Assembly (NCBI GenBank): GCA_017480785.1
Contig: JAFURZ010000013.1
Span: 186,001-250,000 of the forward strand
Direction: 5' to 3'
Source of the DNA: Bacteroidales bacterium
Lineage (GTDB): Bacteria > Bacteroidota > Bacteroidia > Bacteroidales > P3
Length of the DNA stretch: 64,000 bases
The notes below the pieces were generated by a model. It worked only from the letters and a program-made list of their open reading frames with translations, did not search any database and was not told the origin of the DNA. Position numbers and translations under genes: made by a program. This document shows, piece after piece, positions 42,560 to 52,901 of the stretch (the first letter of the stretch is position 1; each line of letters begins with the position of its first letter).

Positions 42560-42613
42560 TTGAGTTCAACTTGAGTTCGACTTGAAATCAAGTCGAACTC
42601 AAGTTGAACTCAA
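42560..42613. repeat. Perfect 26-bp inverted repeat with 11-bp units (locus 3), likely bidirectional terminator
   Basis: The left arm (42560-42585) is TTGAGTTCAAC plus TTGAGTTCGAC plus TTGA; a 2-nt loop and the exact complement (42588-42613) follow. It lies between the convergent rlmN and galK ends. There is no long T-run. Confidence 0.85.
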
Positions 42614-42638
42614 TATAAACTATTGAGAAACAAGGCAC

Positions 42639-43775
42639 CTAGAACAGTCGTCGGGCTCCGTCACCAATGACGACGGGGATGGGCTGGCAGGCCACCCCGA
42701 AGCGGGCACGATAGGTGCGCTGCATCTCCTCCAGGAAGACGTCATACCGCTCGTTGCGCACCAGGTTGACGGTGCAGCCGCCGAAGCCGCCACCCATCAG
42801 GCGGGCGCCGCTGACACCCAGGCGGCGGGCCTCGTCGACGAGGAAGTCCAGCTCGGGGCAGCTCACCTCGTAGTCGCGACTGAGGCCCTCGTGGGTGAGG
42901 TACATCTGGCGGCCCACCTCCTCGTAGTCGCCCCTGCCGAGGGCGTCGCCGACGGCAATCACACGCTCCACCTCGCCCAGCACATAGCGGGCGCGGCGAT
43001 AGTCCTGAGCGGAGAGTTTAGAGTGGAGGGAGGAGAGTTTTTCCAAGGTGCAGTCCCTCAAGGTATCGACGCCGGCCAGCGCAGCCACACGCTCGCACGA
43101 GGCACGCCGTTCGTTGTAGGGCGAACCCACCAGCTCGTGCTTCACACAGCTGTTGACGAGCACGAGGCGGTAGCCGTCGGGGTGCCAGGGGAAGTACTCG
43201 AACTGGCCGCTGCGGCAGTCGAGACGCATCAACGCCCCCTCGCGTGCGTGCATGGAGGCGAACTGGTCCATGATGCCACACTTGACGCCCACATACTTGT
43301 GCTCGGTGGCCTGCCCGATGCGTGCCAGCGTCATGCGGTCGAGGTGGCCGCCGAAGAGGTCACACAAAGCGTAGGCGAAGCAGCTCTCGAGGGCTGCCGA
43401 CGAGCTCATGCCGGCACCCAGCGGCACGTCGCCGCCATAGACGGCGTCGAAGCCCTGCACCTCTACCCCTGCGGCCTTCAGCTCGCGCACCACACCGTAG
43501 ACGTAGCGGAAGTGGGTGTCGGACGGGCCCTCGTCGTCGGTCGGCTCGAAGGAGCAGGCGCGCCCGAGGTCGGCGGCATAGAGGTTCACCGTCGGCTTCC
43601 CGTTGGGTCGGATGGCGGCCGAGATGCCCTGGGTGACGGCGCCGGGGAAAACGAAACCGCCGTTATAGTCGGTGTGCTCACCGATGAGGTTGATGCGGCC
43701 GGGAGCGAAAAAGACCGCTGCCTCGCCGCCGAAACGGCTGGCGAAGGACTGCTGCAGGAGATGGGTGTCTATCAT
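42639..43775 (-). CDS. galK: Galactokinase
   Basis: The protein has 378 residues. GHMP-kinase motifs are present: APGRINLIGEHTDYNGGFV at the N-terminus (galactose signature), the ATP loop PLGAGMSSSAALE and the C-terminal ARLMGGGFGGCTVNLV. The product phosphorylates galactose at C1. A heptamer tract (43011-43038) encodes LSSLHSKLS in a variable loop. Its ATG overlaps the galM stop (ATGA). No galT or sugar transporter is present in the window. Confidence 0.95.
   Translation of the reverse strand: MIDTHLLQQSFASRFGGEAAVFFAPGRINLIGEHTDYNGGFVFPGAVTQGISAAIRPNGKPTVNLYAADLGRACSFEPTDDEGPSDTHFRYVYGVVRELKAAGVEVQGFDAVYGGDVPLGAGMSSSAALESCFAYALCDLFGGHLDRMTLARIGQATEHKYVGVKCGIMDQFASMHAREGALMRLDCRSGQFEYFPWHPDGYRLVLVNSCVKHELVGSPYNERRASCERVAALAGVDTLRDCTLEKLSSLHSKLSAQDYRRARYVLGEVERVIAVGDALGRGDYEEVGRQMYLTHEGLSRDYEVSCPELDFLVDEARRLGVSGARLMGGGFGGCTVNLVRNERYDVFLEEMQRTYRARFGVACQPIPVVIGDGARRLF
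43011..43038. repeat. Heptamer tract F, inside galK
   Basis: There are four 7-mers on the plus strand: GGAGAGT, TTAGAGT, GGAGGGA, GGAGAGT. Confidence 0.65.
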
Positions 43776-44764
43776 ATACTGAACTTGAAGACCGTGGTGC
43801 TATGGAAGGGATGGTCGGGCAAGAGGCGACCCGTGGACTCGGGCCAGCGCCGGTTGGGCGAGTCGGGGTACTGCTGCGTCTCGAGGCACACGGCGCTGCG
43901 CACGGGGTAGCACACGCCCCCTTTGCCACTGATGCCGCCGAGGTAGTTGCCGGTGTAGAGCTGCAGGCCCGGGGCGGTGGTACTGACCTCGAGAACGATG
44001 CCGCTCTGCGGGCAGGTGAGGCGCGCGCTGACATGGTCGAGCGAAGGCTGGCGCAGGACGTAGTTGTGGTCGTAGCCACGGCCTATGAGCAGCTGGGGGT
44101 CCTCGGCCTCGATGTCGCGGCCGATGGGCTTGGGCCGGCGGAAGTCGAAGGGGGTGCCCTCGACGGAGGCATGCTTGCCAAGGGGTATGGAATAGCGGTT
44201 GACGGGCGTGAAGCGCTCGGCGTCAATCAGCAGGAGATGGTCGTGGATGCTGGAGGAGAGGTCGCCGCTGAGGTTGAAGTAGCTGTGGTTGGTAATGTTG
44301 ATGACCGTGGGCTGGTCGGTCTCGGCGTGGTAGTCGATGCGGAGGGCGCCGTCGGGGCTGAGGGAGTAGACGACCCTCACCTGCACCGTGCCGGGGAAGC
44401 CCTGGTCGCCGTCGGGGCTCACCATGGCCAGTTCCAGGCGCGTGTCGCTGGCCTCCACCACGTCATAGACGGCATACTGCCATCCGCGAGGGCCGCCGTG
44501 GAGGCAGTTGGGACCGTCGTTCTGCGGCAGCTGGATGACGTCCCAGTCGATGGCGATGCGGCCGCCGGCCAGGCGATTGGCATAGCGACCGATGACGGCG
44601 CCGAAATCGGACAGGTGGTTCTCGGGCAGGTAGTCCTCCGGACGGTCGAAGCCTTGCACCACGTCGACGCCGCCCACCATCAGTCGCATCACGCGGGCGC
44701 CCAGGTTGGTGATGTCGGCCTGCACGCGGCCGGCCTGCAGGGTATATACTTCAAGCTTTTTCAT
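43772..44764 (-). CDS. galM: Aldose 1-epimerase (galactose mutarotase)
   Basis: The protein has 330 residues. Signature residues are the substrate-binding RYANRLAGG, NCLHGGPRGW, the catalytic His in NITNHSYFNLSG, the Asp in GYDHNYVL and the catalytic Glu in CLETQQYPDSPN. It interconverts alpha and beta galactose, supplying GalK's substrate. There is no signal peptide, so it is cytoplasmic. It is upstream of galK with a 4-nt overlap and 7 nt downstream of the hypothetical gene. Confidence 0.95.
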   Translation of the reverse strand: MKKLEVYTLQAGRVQADITNLGARVMRLMVGGVDVVQGFDRPEDYLPENHLSDFGAVIGRYANRLAGGRIAIDWDVIQLPQNDGPNCLHGGPRGWQYAVYDVVEASDTRLELAMVSPDGDQGFPGTVQVRVVYSLSPDGALRIDYHAETDQPTVINITNHSYFNLSGDLSSSIHDHLLLIDAERFTPVNRYSIPLGKHASVEGTPFDFRRPKPIGRDIEAEDPQLLIGRGYDHNYVLRQPSLDHVSARLTCPQSGIVLEVSTTAPGLQLYTGNYLGGISGKGGVCYPVRSAVCLETQQYPDSPNRRWPESTGRLLPDHPFHSTTVFKFSI

Positions 44765-44770
44765 AGCACA

Positions 44771-45541
44771 CTAGCGTTGACGCGGGAAGGCGGGATGGGC
44801 CTTGAGGAAGGCCTGATAGTCTTTCATCAGGGCGGTGTACATCTCCTGACGCGAGTAGACGTTGTAGTTGGGGTGGTACTGCTTGGCCACCACGACACCG
44901 GCCGAAGGCGAGAACCAGATGTGGTCGTTATACTGCTCGAGGTCGGTATAGACCTGCTCGGCGAGGAAGTGCACCATGACGCCCTGCCCGCCGATGCAGA
45001 GTATGATGTCGGCATCGTAGAGCTCGACTTGTTCCTTCAGCAGGTCGGCATAGTCGCGCAGATACTTCTGCAACACCATGTTGCTGGCCGCCTTGATGTC
45101 GGGTTGCTTCTTGCAGTTGACGCGGGCGATGGGGGCGTTCTCGTAGAAGCCCTGCAGGCGGGTGGCGTTGTCGGCACGGCTGAAGGGCACCACCTTGCGG
45201 TCGGGGATGTTCATCAGGCCGTAGACCCAAAGCTCGAGGTTGGGGAAGAACCGCTGGGCGGTGCGGCAGGTGAGGCGCGGCGACGGCACACGGCCGCTCT
45301 CACCACGGATGTCCCAGCCGTCGTCCTCGTTGAGTTCCTTGGTGAGCACCAGCAGGCGCAGGCTGGCGTCGGTCCACTGCTGCTCCTCGTTGCCGGGCTT
45401 GCTGACTTGGTTATAGCCGTCGAACCACATGTCGCCACGGTACAGAAGGCCGTCTTTGGTTATTTCATCGCCCTCGTGGAGCTTCCTTGCACGCTCGGCC
45501 CAACGGCTGAAAAGCTGTTCTTCTTTCTTGTGGTACTTCAT
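44771..45541 (-). CDS. Hypothetical cytoplasmic protein, possibly uracil-DNA-glycosylase-like fold
   Basis: The protein has 256 residues from the ATG at 45541. An upstream in-frame ATG at 45601 would add a non-homologous AT-rich stretch. Features: LLYRGDMWFDGYNQ, LRLLVLTKELNEDDGWDIRG, FENAPIARVNCKK-like segments, and DADIILCIGGQGV near the middle of an alpha/beta fold. The arrangement recalls uracil-DNA glycosylase-like proteins of unknown substrate, but I cannot confirm it. It lies just upstream of galM-galK on the same strand and may be co-transcribed by position alone. Confidence 0.65.
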   Translation of the reverse strand: MKYHKKEEQLFSRWAERARKLHEGDEITKDGLLYRGDMWFDGYNQVSKPGNEEQQWTDASLRLLVLTKELNEDDGWDIRGESGRVPSPRLTCRTAQRFFPNLELWVYGLMNIPDRKVVPFSRADNATRLQGFYENAPIARVNCKKQPDIKAASNMVLQKYLRDYADLLKEQVELYDADIILCIGGQGVMVHFLAEQVYTDLEQYNDHIWFSPSAGVVVAKQYHPNYNVYSRQEMYTALMKDYQAFLKAHPAFPRQR

Positions 45542-45646
45542 GGTGGTAAACGGTGTTTGATTTGTCGATGCAAAATTACCAATAAAAAAGTATTTTTGCA
45601 ACAGAAATATAATATTTAACTATTATTAAGAAGAACAGCACCACCT

Positions 45647-45718
45647 CTCCGGAGCACTTCCACTCCACATCCGCTCCACACCCGGTCCACATGTGGTCCA
45701 CCTCCGGGGGTGGACGAT
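45647..45718. repeat. 11-bp-period array (locus 4)
   Basis: Four consecutive units run from 45664 to 45707: TCCACATCCGC, TCCACACCCGG, TCCACATGTGG, TCCACCTCCGG. GGGTGGACGAT (45708-45718) follows in phase and folds back on TCCACC. It lies between comF's end and the hypothetical gene's start. Confidence 0.8.
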
Positions 45719-45727
45719 GTGGTGCTA

Positions 45728-46414
45728 TCAGCCTGCCATACAGAAGGTGGCGACGCTGAGCCTCAACCCCGGCACTTTACAACACGCTTCGGCACAGGCC
45801 GAGAGGGTGGCGCCGGTGGTGAGCACGTCGTCCACCAAGAGCACGTGGCGGCCGGCCAGCTGCCCGGGACGGCGCAGGCTGAAGGCTCCTTCGACGTTGG
45901 CCGCACGCTTGGCGCCCTGCTGGCGGCTCTGCTGGCGCGTGTAGCGATGACGCACCACGGCAGTAGTGTTCACCTCGCGCGGCATGACCGAGGCGATGCC
46001 GCGGCAGAGCAACTCGCTCTGGTTGTAGCCCCGACTCAAGCGGCGCCACCAGTGGAGAGGGACAGGAACGAGCAGGTCGACGTCGTCGAAGCGGCCGCTG
46101 CGGAGCAGCTCGAGACCCAGCTGGCGACCCATCATCAGACAGAGCTCGCTGTTGCCGTGGAACTTCATGGCATGAACCACCTGCTGCACCGTGTTGCCTT
46201 TGCGGAAACGGTAGAGGGAGAAGCCCGCCTTGAGGGGTACACGGCCCGCCAGCTGCCGTTCGACGGCATTGTCTTCGACCGCACTGTCGCCCACCTCGCT
46301 GAGCGATGCCAAGCAGTGGAGGCACAGCTGCCGCTCGCCGCTCATCAGCACCCGGCCGCAGGCGGCGCAGGTGGAGGGGAAAAGGATTTGGAAGATGGCT
46401 TTCAGGGGGCTCAT
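45728..46414 (-). CDS. comF: ComF family phosphoribosyltransferase-like protein
   Basis: The protein has 228 residues. An N-terminal zinc-finger-like CAACG and CLHC pair is followed by the PRTase fold with the PRPP loop VLLVDDVLTTGATLSACA and the ComF-typical RGYNQSELL. ComF proteins support DNA uptake or related DNA/nucleotide metabolism; the enzymatic substrate is not established. Its start overlaps the queA stop by 4 nt, so it is the last gene of a coupled operon. Confidence 0.92.
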   Translation of the reverse strand: MSPLKAIFQILFPSTCAACGRVLMSGERQLCLHCLASLSEVGDSAVEDNAVERQLAGRVPLKAGFSLYRFRKGNTVQQVVHAMKFHGNSELCLMMGRQLGLELLRSGRFDDVDLLVPVPLHWWRRLSRGYNQSELLCRGIASVMPREVNTTAVVRHRYTRQQSRQQGAKRAANVEGAFSLRRPGQLAGRHVLLVDDVLTTGATLSACAEACCKVPGLRLSVATFCMAG

Positions 46415-47631
46415 GGCAGGAAGAGGCAGCTGTCCCCGTAGCTGAGAAAGCGGAACTGATGGTCGAGGGCATAGCGGTAGCAGTCGCGCCAGCGGTCGCC
46501 GATAAGGGCTGAAACCAACAGCAGGAGGGTGCTCTTGGGCTGGTGGAAGTTGGTCACCAGGCCTGAGACGACACGGTAGCGGTAGCCCGGGGCAATCAGC
46601 AGCTGCGTCTCACCGTCGAGACGCTCCATGCCACGCCGCTCCATCCATGCAAGGATGTGGCTGAAGGCCTCGACGGCTGGCAAGGCACCCCGTGTACCTT
46701 CGTCGGCGTAGGGCTCCCACTGGTTGACGTGCATCATCGGCTGGTCAGGGCGGCTGTGCAGCTGCACACCGAACCAGTAGAGGCTCTCCAGCGTGCGGAC
46801 CGATGTGGTGCCGACGGCAATCAGCGGCTTGCCTTCGTGAGCGATGAGGTGCCGCAGGTTGTCGGCCGTCACCTGCACCTTCTCGACGTGCATCTCGTGC
46901 TCGCCGATGGTGGGGGTGCTGACGGGTTTGAAGGTGCCGGCGCCGACGTGCAGGGTGAGGTATTCGGTGCCGATGCCGCGCTCACGCAGGGCGTCGAGCA
47001 CCCGGGGGGTGAAATGCAGCCCCGCCGTGGGAGCCGCCACCGACCCATCGTGGTGGGCATAGACTGTCTGATAGCGCTCGGCGTCGCTCGCCTCGGCCTC
47101 ACGGCCCAGGTAGGGCGGCAGGGGGATGACACCGGCGGCCTCGATGACCTCGGAGAAGGAGAGGCCTCCCGTCCACTCGAAGTCCACCACCCAGGCGTTG
47201 CCCACGGCCTCACAGCGTGTGGCCTGTATCGTGTATCGTGTATCGTGTATCGTGAATTGAAGTGCCAGGAGGCCTTCTTTCCACTTTTTGTTGTTGCCGA
47301 TAAAGCAGGTCCATGTGCAGCGCTCGCGCTGGGCGAAGGCTTCGGTGACGTCCATGGAGTGAGGCTCCAGACAGAAGACCTCTATCACCGCCCCGGTCTC
47401 CTTGCGGAAAAGCAGGCGCGCATGGATGACGCGGGTGTCGTTGAAGACAAGCACCGCATCGGCGGGCAAGAGCGACGGCAGGTTGCAGAAACGGTGCTCG
47501 CTGAGGCTGTCTCCCTTCAGGCATAGCAGCTTCGATTGGTCGCGCTCGGCCAGCGGATAACGGGCTATGCGCTCGTCGGGCAGGGGGTAGTCATAGTCCT
47601 CGATGCGGAGGGCTTGCAGGTCACTCAGCAT
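46411..47631 (-). CDS. queA: tRNA preQ1(34) S-adenosylmethionine ribosyltransferase-isomerase
   Basis: The protein has 406 residues, slightly long for the family. Typical segments are the N-terminal DYDYPLPDERIARYPLAERD, then VFNDTRVIHARLLF, DGSVAAPTAGLHFTP, HVGAGTFKPV and the C-terminal LVTNFHQPKSTLLLLVSA. It transfers ribose from SAM to preQ1 in tRNA, the penultimate step to queuosine. A heptamer tract (47225-47259) encodes FTIHDTRYTIQ. It overlaps pssA upstream by 11 nt. Confidence 0.95.
   Translation of the reverse strand: MLSDLQALRIEDYDYPLPDERIARYPLAERDQSKLLCLKGDSLSEHRFCNLPSLLPADAVLVFNDTRVIHARLLFRKETGAVIEVFCLEPHSMDVTEAFAQRERCTWTCFIGNNKKWKEGLLALQFTIHDTRYTIQATRCEAVGNAWVVDFEWTGGLSFSEVIEAAGVIPLPPYLGREAEASDAERYQTVYAHHDGSVAAPTAGLHFTPRVLDALRERGIGTEYLTLHVGAGTFKPVSTPTIGEHEMHVEKVQVTADNLRHLIAHEGKPLIAVGTTSVRTLESLYWFGVQLHSRPDQPMMHVNQWEPYADEGTRGALPAVEAFSHILAWMERRGMERLDGETQLLIAPGYRYRVVSGLVTNFHQPKSTLLLLVSALIGDRWRDCYRYALDHQFRFLSYGDSCLFLP
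47225..47259. repeat. Heptamer tract G (second family), inside queA
   Basis: Four exact tandem copies of TGTATCG are followed by TGAATTG on the plus strand. Confidence 0.85.
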
Positions 47632-48337
47632 TTTTCTCTCGGCGTTGCGTGATGAGCGACAGAAGGATATACCAAAGGATAATCAGCGAGAGGGCATACC
47701 ACTGGCGGCTGACGGCGATGAGGACGGCACAACCGATAAGGAACAGGTAGGGGATGGCATTGGTGTGCCACGACATGTCTTTGAAGTTGAACTTCAACGA
47801 GAACATAGGCATCTCGCTTACCATCAGGATGTCGGTCGCCAAGGCCACGGCGGCCATGACGATGCCGACGGCGGGGCTTCCCACCACAAACCCTGTCAGC
47901 GCAAGCCCGACCCATATCAGCGCGTTGGAGGGTACCGGAAGGCCGAGGAAGGAGTGGCTCTGACGGGTGTCGATATTGAACTTTGCCAGCCGGAAGGCGG
48001 CGAAGGCGGGCATCAGCACGAAGGGGAGCATGATGAGGCCTACCGCCCACAGGGGAAGCATCTCACGCAGGGGCTCCTCGACCAGCTTGACCATGAGGAA
48101 AGCGGGGGCTACGCCCGAGGTGACCACGTCGGCCAGCGAGTCGAGCTGTTTGCCCATCTCGGAGGGTACCTTGAGAAGGCGTGCCGTCAAGCCGTCGAAG
48201 AAGTCGAGAAAGATGCCGGCGCATATCCATACCGCAGCGAGCCTGACGTCACCCGTTGCCAGCGAGGCAAAGACCGACTCCACCCCACACATCAGGTTGC
48301 ACAGGGTGATGAGGTTGGGAATCTGTCGCTTAATCAT
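47621..48337 (-). CDS. pssA: CDP-diacylglycerol-serine O-phosphatidyltransferase
   Basis: The protein has 238 residues with several membrane helices. The CDP-alcohol phosphotransferase motif is FDGLTARLLKVPSEMGKQLD followed by SLADVVTSG (D-G-x2-A-R-x8-G-x3-D-x3-D). The N-terminal NLITLCNLMCG is typical of PssA. It makes phosphatidylserine for phosphatidylethanolamine at the inner membrane. Overlaps with both neighbours put it in the middle of the operon. Confidence 0.94.
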   Translation of the reverse strand: MIKRQIPNLITLCNLMCGVESVFASLATGDVRLAAVWICAGIFLDFFDGLTARLLKVPSEMGKQLDSLADVVTSGVAPAFLMVKLVEEPLREMLPLWAVGLIMLPFVLMPAFAAFRLAKFNIDTRQSHSFLGLPVPSNALIWVGLALTGFVVGSPAVGIVMAAVALATDILMVSEMPMFSLKFNFKDMSWHTNAIPYLFLIGCAVLIAVSRQWYALSLIILWYILLSLITQRREKNAE

Positions 48338-50156
48338 TGTACAGCTTCACGATGAGCTTGAAATCGGGGTCGTCCCAGTACTCGCGGAACTCGGTGTCGA
48401 CGATGGCCTTGCGCTTGTACTCATAGTCGTCGTCGATGGAGGCCTTGAGGTTCTTCAGGCAGTTGGTCTTGTCGCCCAGTCGTGCATAGCAGACGGCACG
48501 CAGGTAGTTGACATCCTTGTTCTGGTCCAGGCAGCAGTCGAGCGTGCGGATGGCGGTGCCGGTCTCGTCGCTCATCAACTGGGCAAATGCCAGGTTGTAG
48601 GTGCAGGGATTGGCCTTGAGGGTCTTCTGGGCATCGCTGTAGTTGCCTCGCTTGAGGTTAAGGATGGGGATATTGGCATCGGCGTCATTGCTGCCCTGCC
48701 GCTTGGCTTCCTCGAAGTAGTGCTTGGCAAGGGTATAGTCCTTGCGGCCCAGGTAGAGCAGACCAGTGTTGTTGAGCACGTCGGGGTTGTGCGGGTTCAG
48801 GTCGCGGGCCACCTTCAGGTAGCGGTCGGCCTCGTCGTAGTCCTCCAGATAGAAGGCAATGGCACCGGCGTTGTTCCAGGCGGCCCACTCTTGCGGGTGG
48901 TTCTCCGTGGCCCACTTGTAGTACTTCATCTTGGTGTCGTAGTTGTAGTTGATGTAGGCGGTGTACATCAGCTCGTCGAAGCTCAGCTTGGCGGGGTTGA
49001 TTTGCGCCTGACGGGCCAGCTCGGCATCGGTCTTGCGGGCCTCGCTGTAGTACAGCGCTATCTGGGCACGGCGCAGGTTGGGGAATATCTCGTCGTTCAA
49101 CTCGCTGTAGACCTCGGCCATGTTGCGTATCATCTGCTCGCGCTTCACAAGGTTCTGCTGCGTCTCCACGATGTTGACGATGGCATGGCGGTCCTGTATC
49201 TCCGACCCCTCAACCATCACCACGAAATGCACCCAGTCCTCGCCCGAAGCACGGGTGGTGATAATCATCTGCTTGCGCTGCTCAAACTTGTAGTACTCCA
49301 CATCCTTGGCCTTGGCGCGGCGGGCCATGACGGTGAGCACCTCGTCCAGTATGCGGTTGAGCTGGGCCGTGGCCACATCGGCACGGTTCTTCGACACGCC
49401 CACGTTGGCAGTCTCCTCGCCCTCGGGCGATGCCCAGCCGGTGATGCTTATCTGCTTCGGCAGGCCCTGCTCAAGCATCACACGCTTGAGGTGCTGCAGC
49501 TGCCCCTGAGCGTCGAACTTCTGGTTCATGTCGAAGTTCCAGTCTAGCTCCGACGTGCCACCGTTGAAGTAGATGTCGGCCGTCTCCACGATGCCCTGCG
49601 TCTTGTTGTAGTTGATGGGCGAGATGGAGATATTGCCCTTGATGTCGACCCACGACGAGGTGTTGTTCACTCCGTCGGAGAGCATCACCGTGTTGAACTC
49701 GGTGCCCTTGCTGTCGCGAATCACATCCTCGGCCACCCGGGCATCCTCGTTCGTGCGGGCCGACTTGTAGCCCACCGGCGTCAGGGTGACGCGGCCGGTC
49801 TCCATGCCAGGCTTGAAATCGAACATGTCACTGTAGGTGAAGCGGCCTCCGTTCTGGTAGTTGATGGTGGTGCCGTCGCCGTCCACATTCTCACCCTTCA
49901 GGGTCAGCGGCTCCAGCGGTATCGAGCCTCCCTCCCAGTAGAATACCGGCTGGATGAAGACGGCGCAGTTCTTGTCGAAATACTTCTCCGGTACCGAGCC
50001 CGTGAACTTCACCACGACCTTCTCGTCCATGGTTTCCACGGGGTTGGGGGTGGCGGCATAGCGCACGCGCGAACTCGTGGACTTCATTTTTTTCAGCCCG
50101 TTGCAGCCCGTAAGGAGCACTCCGACGAGCAGAAATACCCAAAGTGACTTTCTCAT
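48330..50156 (-). CDS. OmpA-like/TPR outer-membrane lipoprotein
   Basis: The protein has 608 residues from the ATG at 50156, with a lipoprotein signal (LWVFLLVGVLLTGC). A beta-rich N-terminal half is followed by an OmpA-like segment (QISITGWASPEGEETAN, VSKNRADVATAQL), then TPR-type helices (EWAAWNNAGAIAFYLEDYDE; ADRYLKVARDLNPHNPDVL; NNTGLLYLGRKDYTLAKHYF) to the C-terminus. It probably links the envelope to peptidoglycan. It heads the operon with pssA, queA and comF, a combination without obvious functional logic. Confidence 0.85.
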   Translation of the reverse strand: MRKSLWVFLLVGVLLTGCNGLKKMKSTSSRVRYAATPNPVETMDEKVVVKFTGSVPEKYFDKNCAVFIQPVFYWEGGSIPLEPLTLKGENVDGDGTTINYQNGGRFTYSDMFDFKPGMETGRVTLTPVGYKSARTNEDARVAEDVIRDSKGTEFNTVMLSDGVNNTSSWVDIKGNISISPINYNKTQGIVETADIYFNGGTSELDWNFDMNQKFDAQGQLQHLKRVMLEQGLPKQISITGWASPEGEETANVGVSKNRADVATAQLNRILDEVLTVMARRAKAKDVEYYKFEQRKQMIITTRASGEDWVHFVVMVEGSEIQDRHAIVNIVETQQNLVKREQMIRNMAEVYSELNDEIFPNLRRAQIALYYSEARKTDAELARQAQINPAKLSFDELMYTAYINYNYDTKMKYYKWATENHPQEWAAWNNAGAIAFYLEDYDEADRYLKVARDLNPHNPDVLNNTGLLYLGRKDYTLAKHYFEEAKRQGSNDADANIPILNLKRGNYSDAQKTLKANPCTYNLAFAQLMSDETGTAIRTLDCCLDQNKDVNYLRAVCYARLGDKTNCLKNLKASIDDDYEYKRKAIVDTEFREYWDDPDFKLIVKLYND

Positions 50157-50357
50157 TTTATATCTTTTTACTTCGTTTATATACATCAATATCAACCACT
50201 TGCAAACCCCTCGAGGGCATTGCGGCGGTCTTCTTTCAATCTGCAAATATACGCTTTTTTTTTGATTTGGCAAGTTTTTTGTTCCATTCCTCCAAGGCGA
50301 CCGCATCAAATCCTGCAGAAATGGCTGCGGCATAAGCCTTTTCCACGGCTGTTTTTC

Positions 50358-50398
50358 TACTGTTCTTTTACTGTTCTTTTACAAAAGTAAAAGAACAG
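50358..50398. repeat. 11-bp repeat with inverted arm (locus 5)
   Basis: Two tandem TACTGTTCTTT units (50358-50379) plus TAC are followed, after an AAAA loop, by the complement GTAAAAGAACAG (50387-50398). GGCTGTT and AACAGCC lie outside and can extend the fold. Confidence 0.75.
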
Positions 50399-50480
50399 CC
50401 AAGGAACATACTGAGAATAAGAATAATAGAAGTAGCCTTTTTCTCTCCGGGACGCACATCCGCCGGAGCGGAAGCAGCCA

Positions 50481-50623
50481 CTATTTCAAGCGAATGGTGA
50501 CGGCTATGGGATAATGGATGGCGTGGCTGGTGCTGTCGGTCAGGCTGCGGAAGATGGTGTCGTCGATGGTGGTGTTCATGTCGCCAGCACTGCCGCAAGC
50601 ATCAATATTCTTACTGCTTTCAT
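50481..50623 (-). pseudogene. Remnant of a small lipoprotein gene
   Basis: ATG at 50623 encodes MKAVRILMLAAVLAT and stops. In another frame the following bases read MNTTIDDTIFRSLTDSTSHA then IHYPIAVTIRLK to a stop at 50483. The start resembles that of the upstream lipoprotein (MKAYRIMMFVFAATLLLAAC), so this looks like a decayed neighbour or paralogue with a frameshift. Only 47 codons are involved, so the assignment is uncertain. Confidence 0.3.
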
Positions 50624-50636
50624 AGATTCAACCAGC

Positions 50637-51200
50637 CTATTCGGCGTTGCAGGCGGGCAGGTCGACGATATCGGCGACAGGGGTGACAGTGCCGATACGG
50701 ATGCGGTGTCCGTTGGCCAGCAGGACATCCAGTTCGGTGCTGTAATCCACGTCGGTGAGTTGCGTGTAGAAGCTTCCCTCGCTGATGGCGGAAGCGTCCT
50801 CGTAGATGGTGCCCGAAAGGACACTGTACACCTGTCCGTCGAACAACTCGCAGGAGAAAGTGGTCTCCGCGCCCCAGATGACGTCAATGGAGTAGATTCC
50901 GTCGGTGGAGGTGACAAGGTTGAAGCGTTCTCCGATATAGTCGTCTTCCACCTTCAACTCGATGCGATAGTCACCGCTGGTGTCGGCCGGAGTGATGACC
51001 ACCTGGTAGTATCCGTCAATCCCCACCCCTGTCTCTTTGACAAAATCGTAGGACTTGCCGTCGCAAATCAGGTATTCCGTGTGCGGTTCCGGCTCCGCTA
51101 CGGGATTTTCTGTGGAGGGTTCTCTGTCAGTGTCCTTGCCGCAGGCAGCCAGTAAAAGCGTGGCGGCAAACACAAACATCATAATCCTGTATGCTTTCAT
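50637..51200 (-). CDS. Hypothetical lipoprotein
   Basis: The protein has 187 residues with a lipoprotein signal (MFVFAATLLLAAC, then GKDTDREPS). An acidic linker follows (STENPVAEPEPHTEY), then a beta-rich domain (YQVVITPADTSGDYRIELKV; STDGIYSIDVIWGAETTFSC). The family is unknown. It lies 28 nt downstream of ettA on the same strand and may be its transcript's tail. Confidence 0.75.
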   Translation of the reverse strand: MKAYRIMMFVFAATLLLAACGKDTDREPSTENPVAEPEPHTEYLICDGKSYDFVKETGVGIDGYYQVVITPADTSGDYRIELKVEDDYIGERFNLVTSTDGIYSIDVIWGAETTFSCELFDGQVYSVLSGTIYEDASAISEGSFYTQLTDVDYSTELDVLLANGHRIRIGTVTPVADIVDLPACNAE

Positions 51201-51228
51201 AATATAATGTTTTTAAAAGGGCTGCGGA

Positions 51229-52899
<1,671 letters not shown>

Positions 52900-52901
52900 A
52901 A

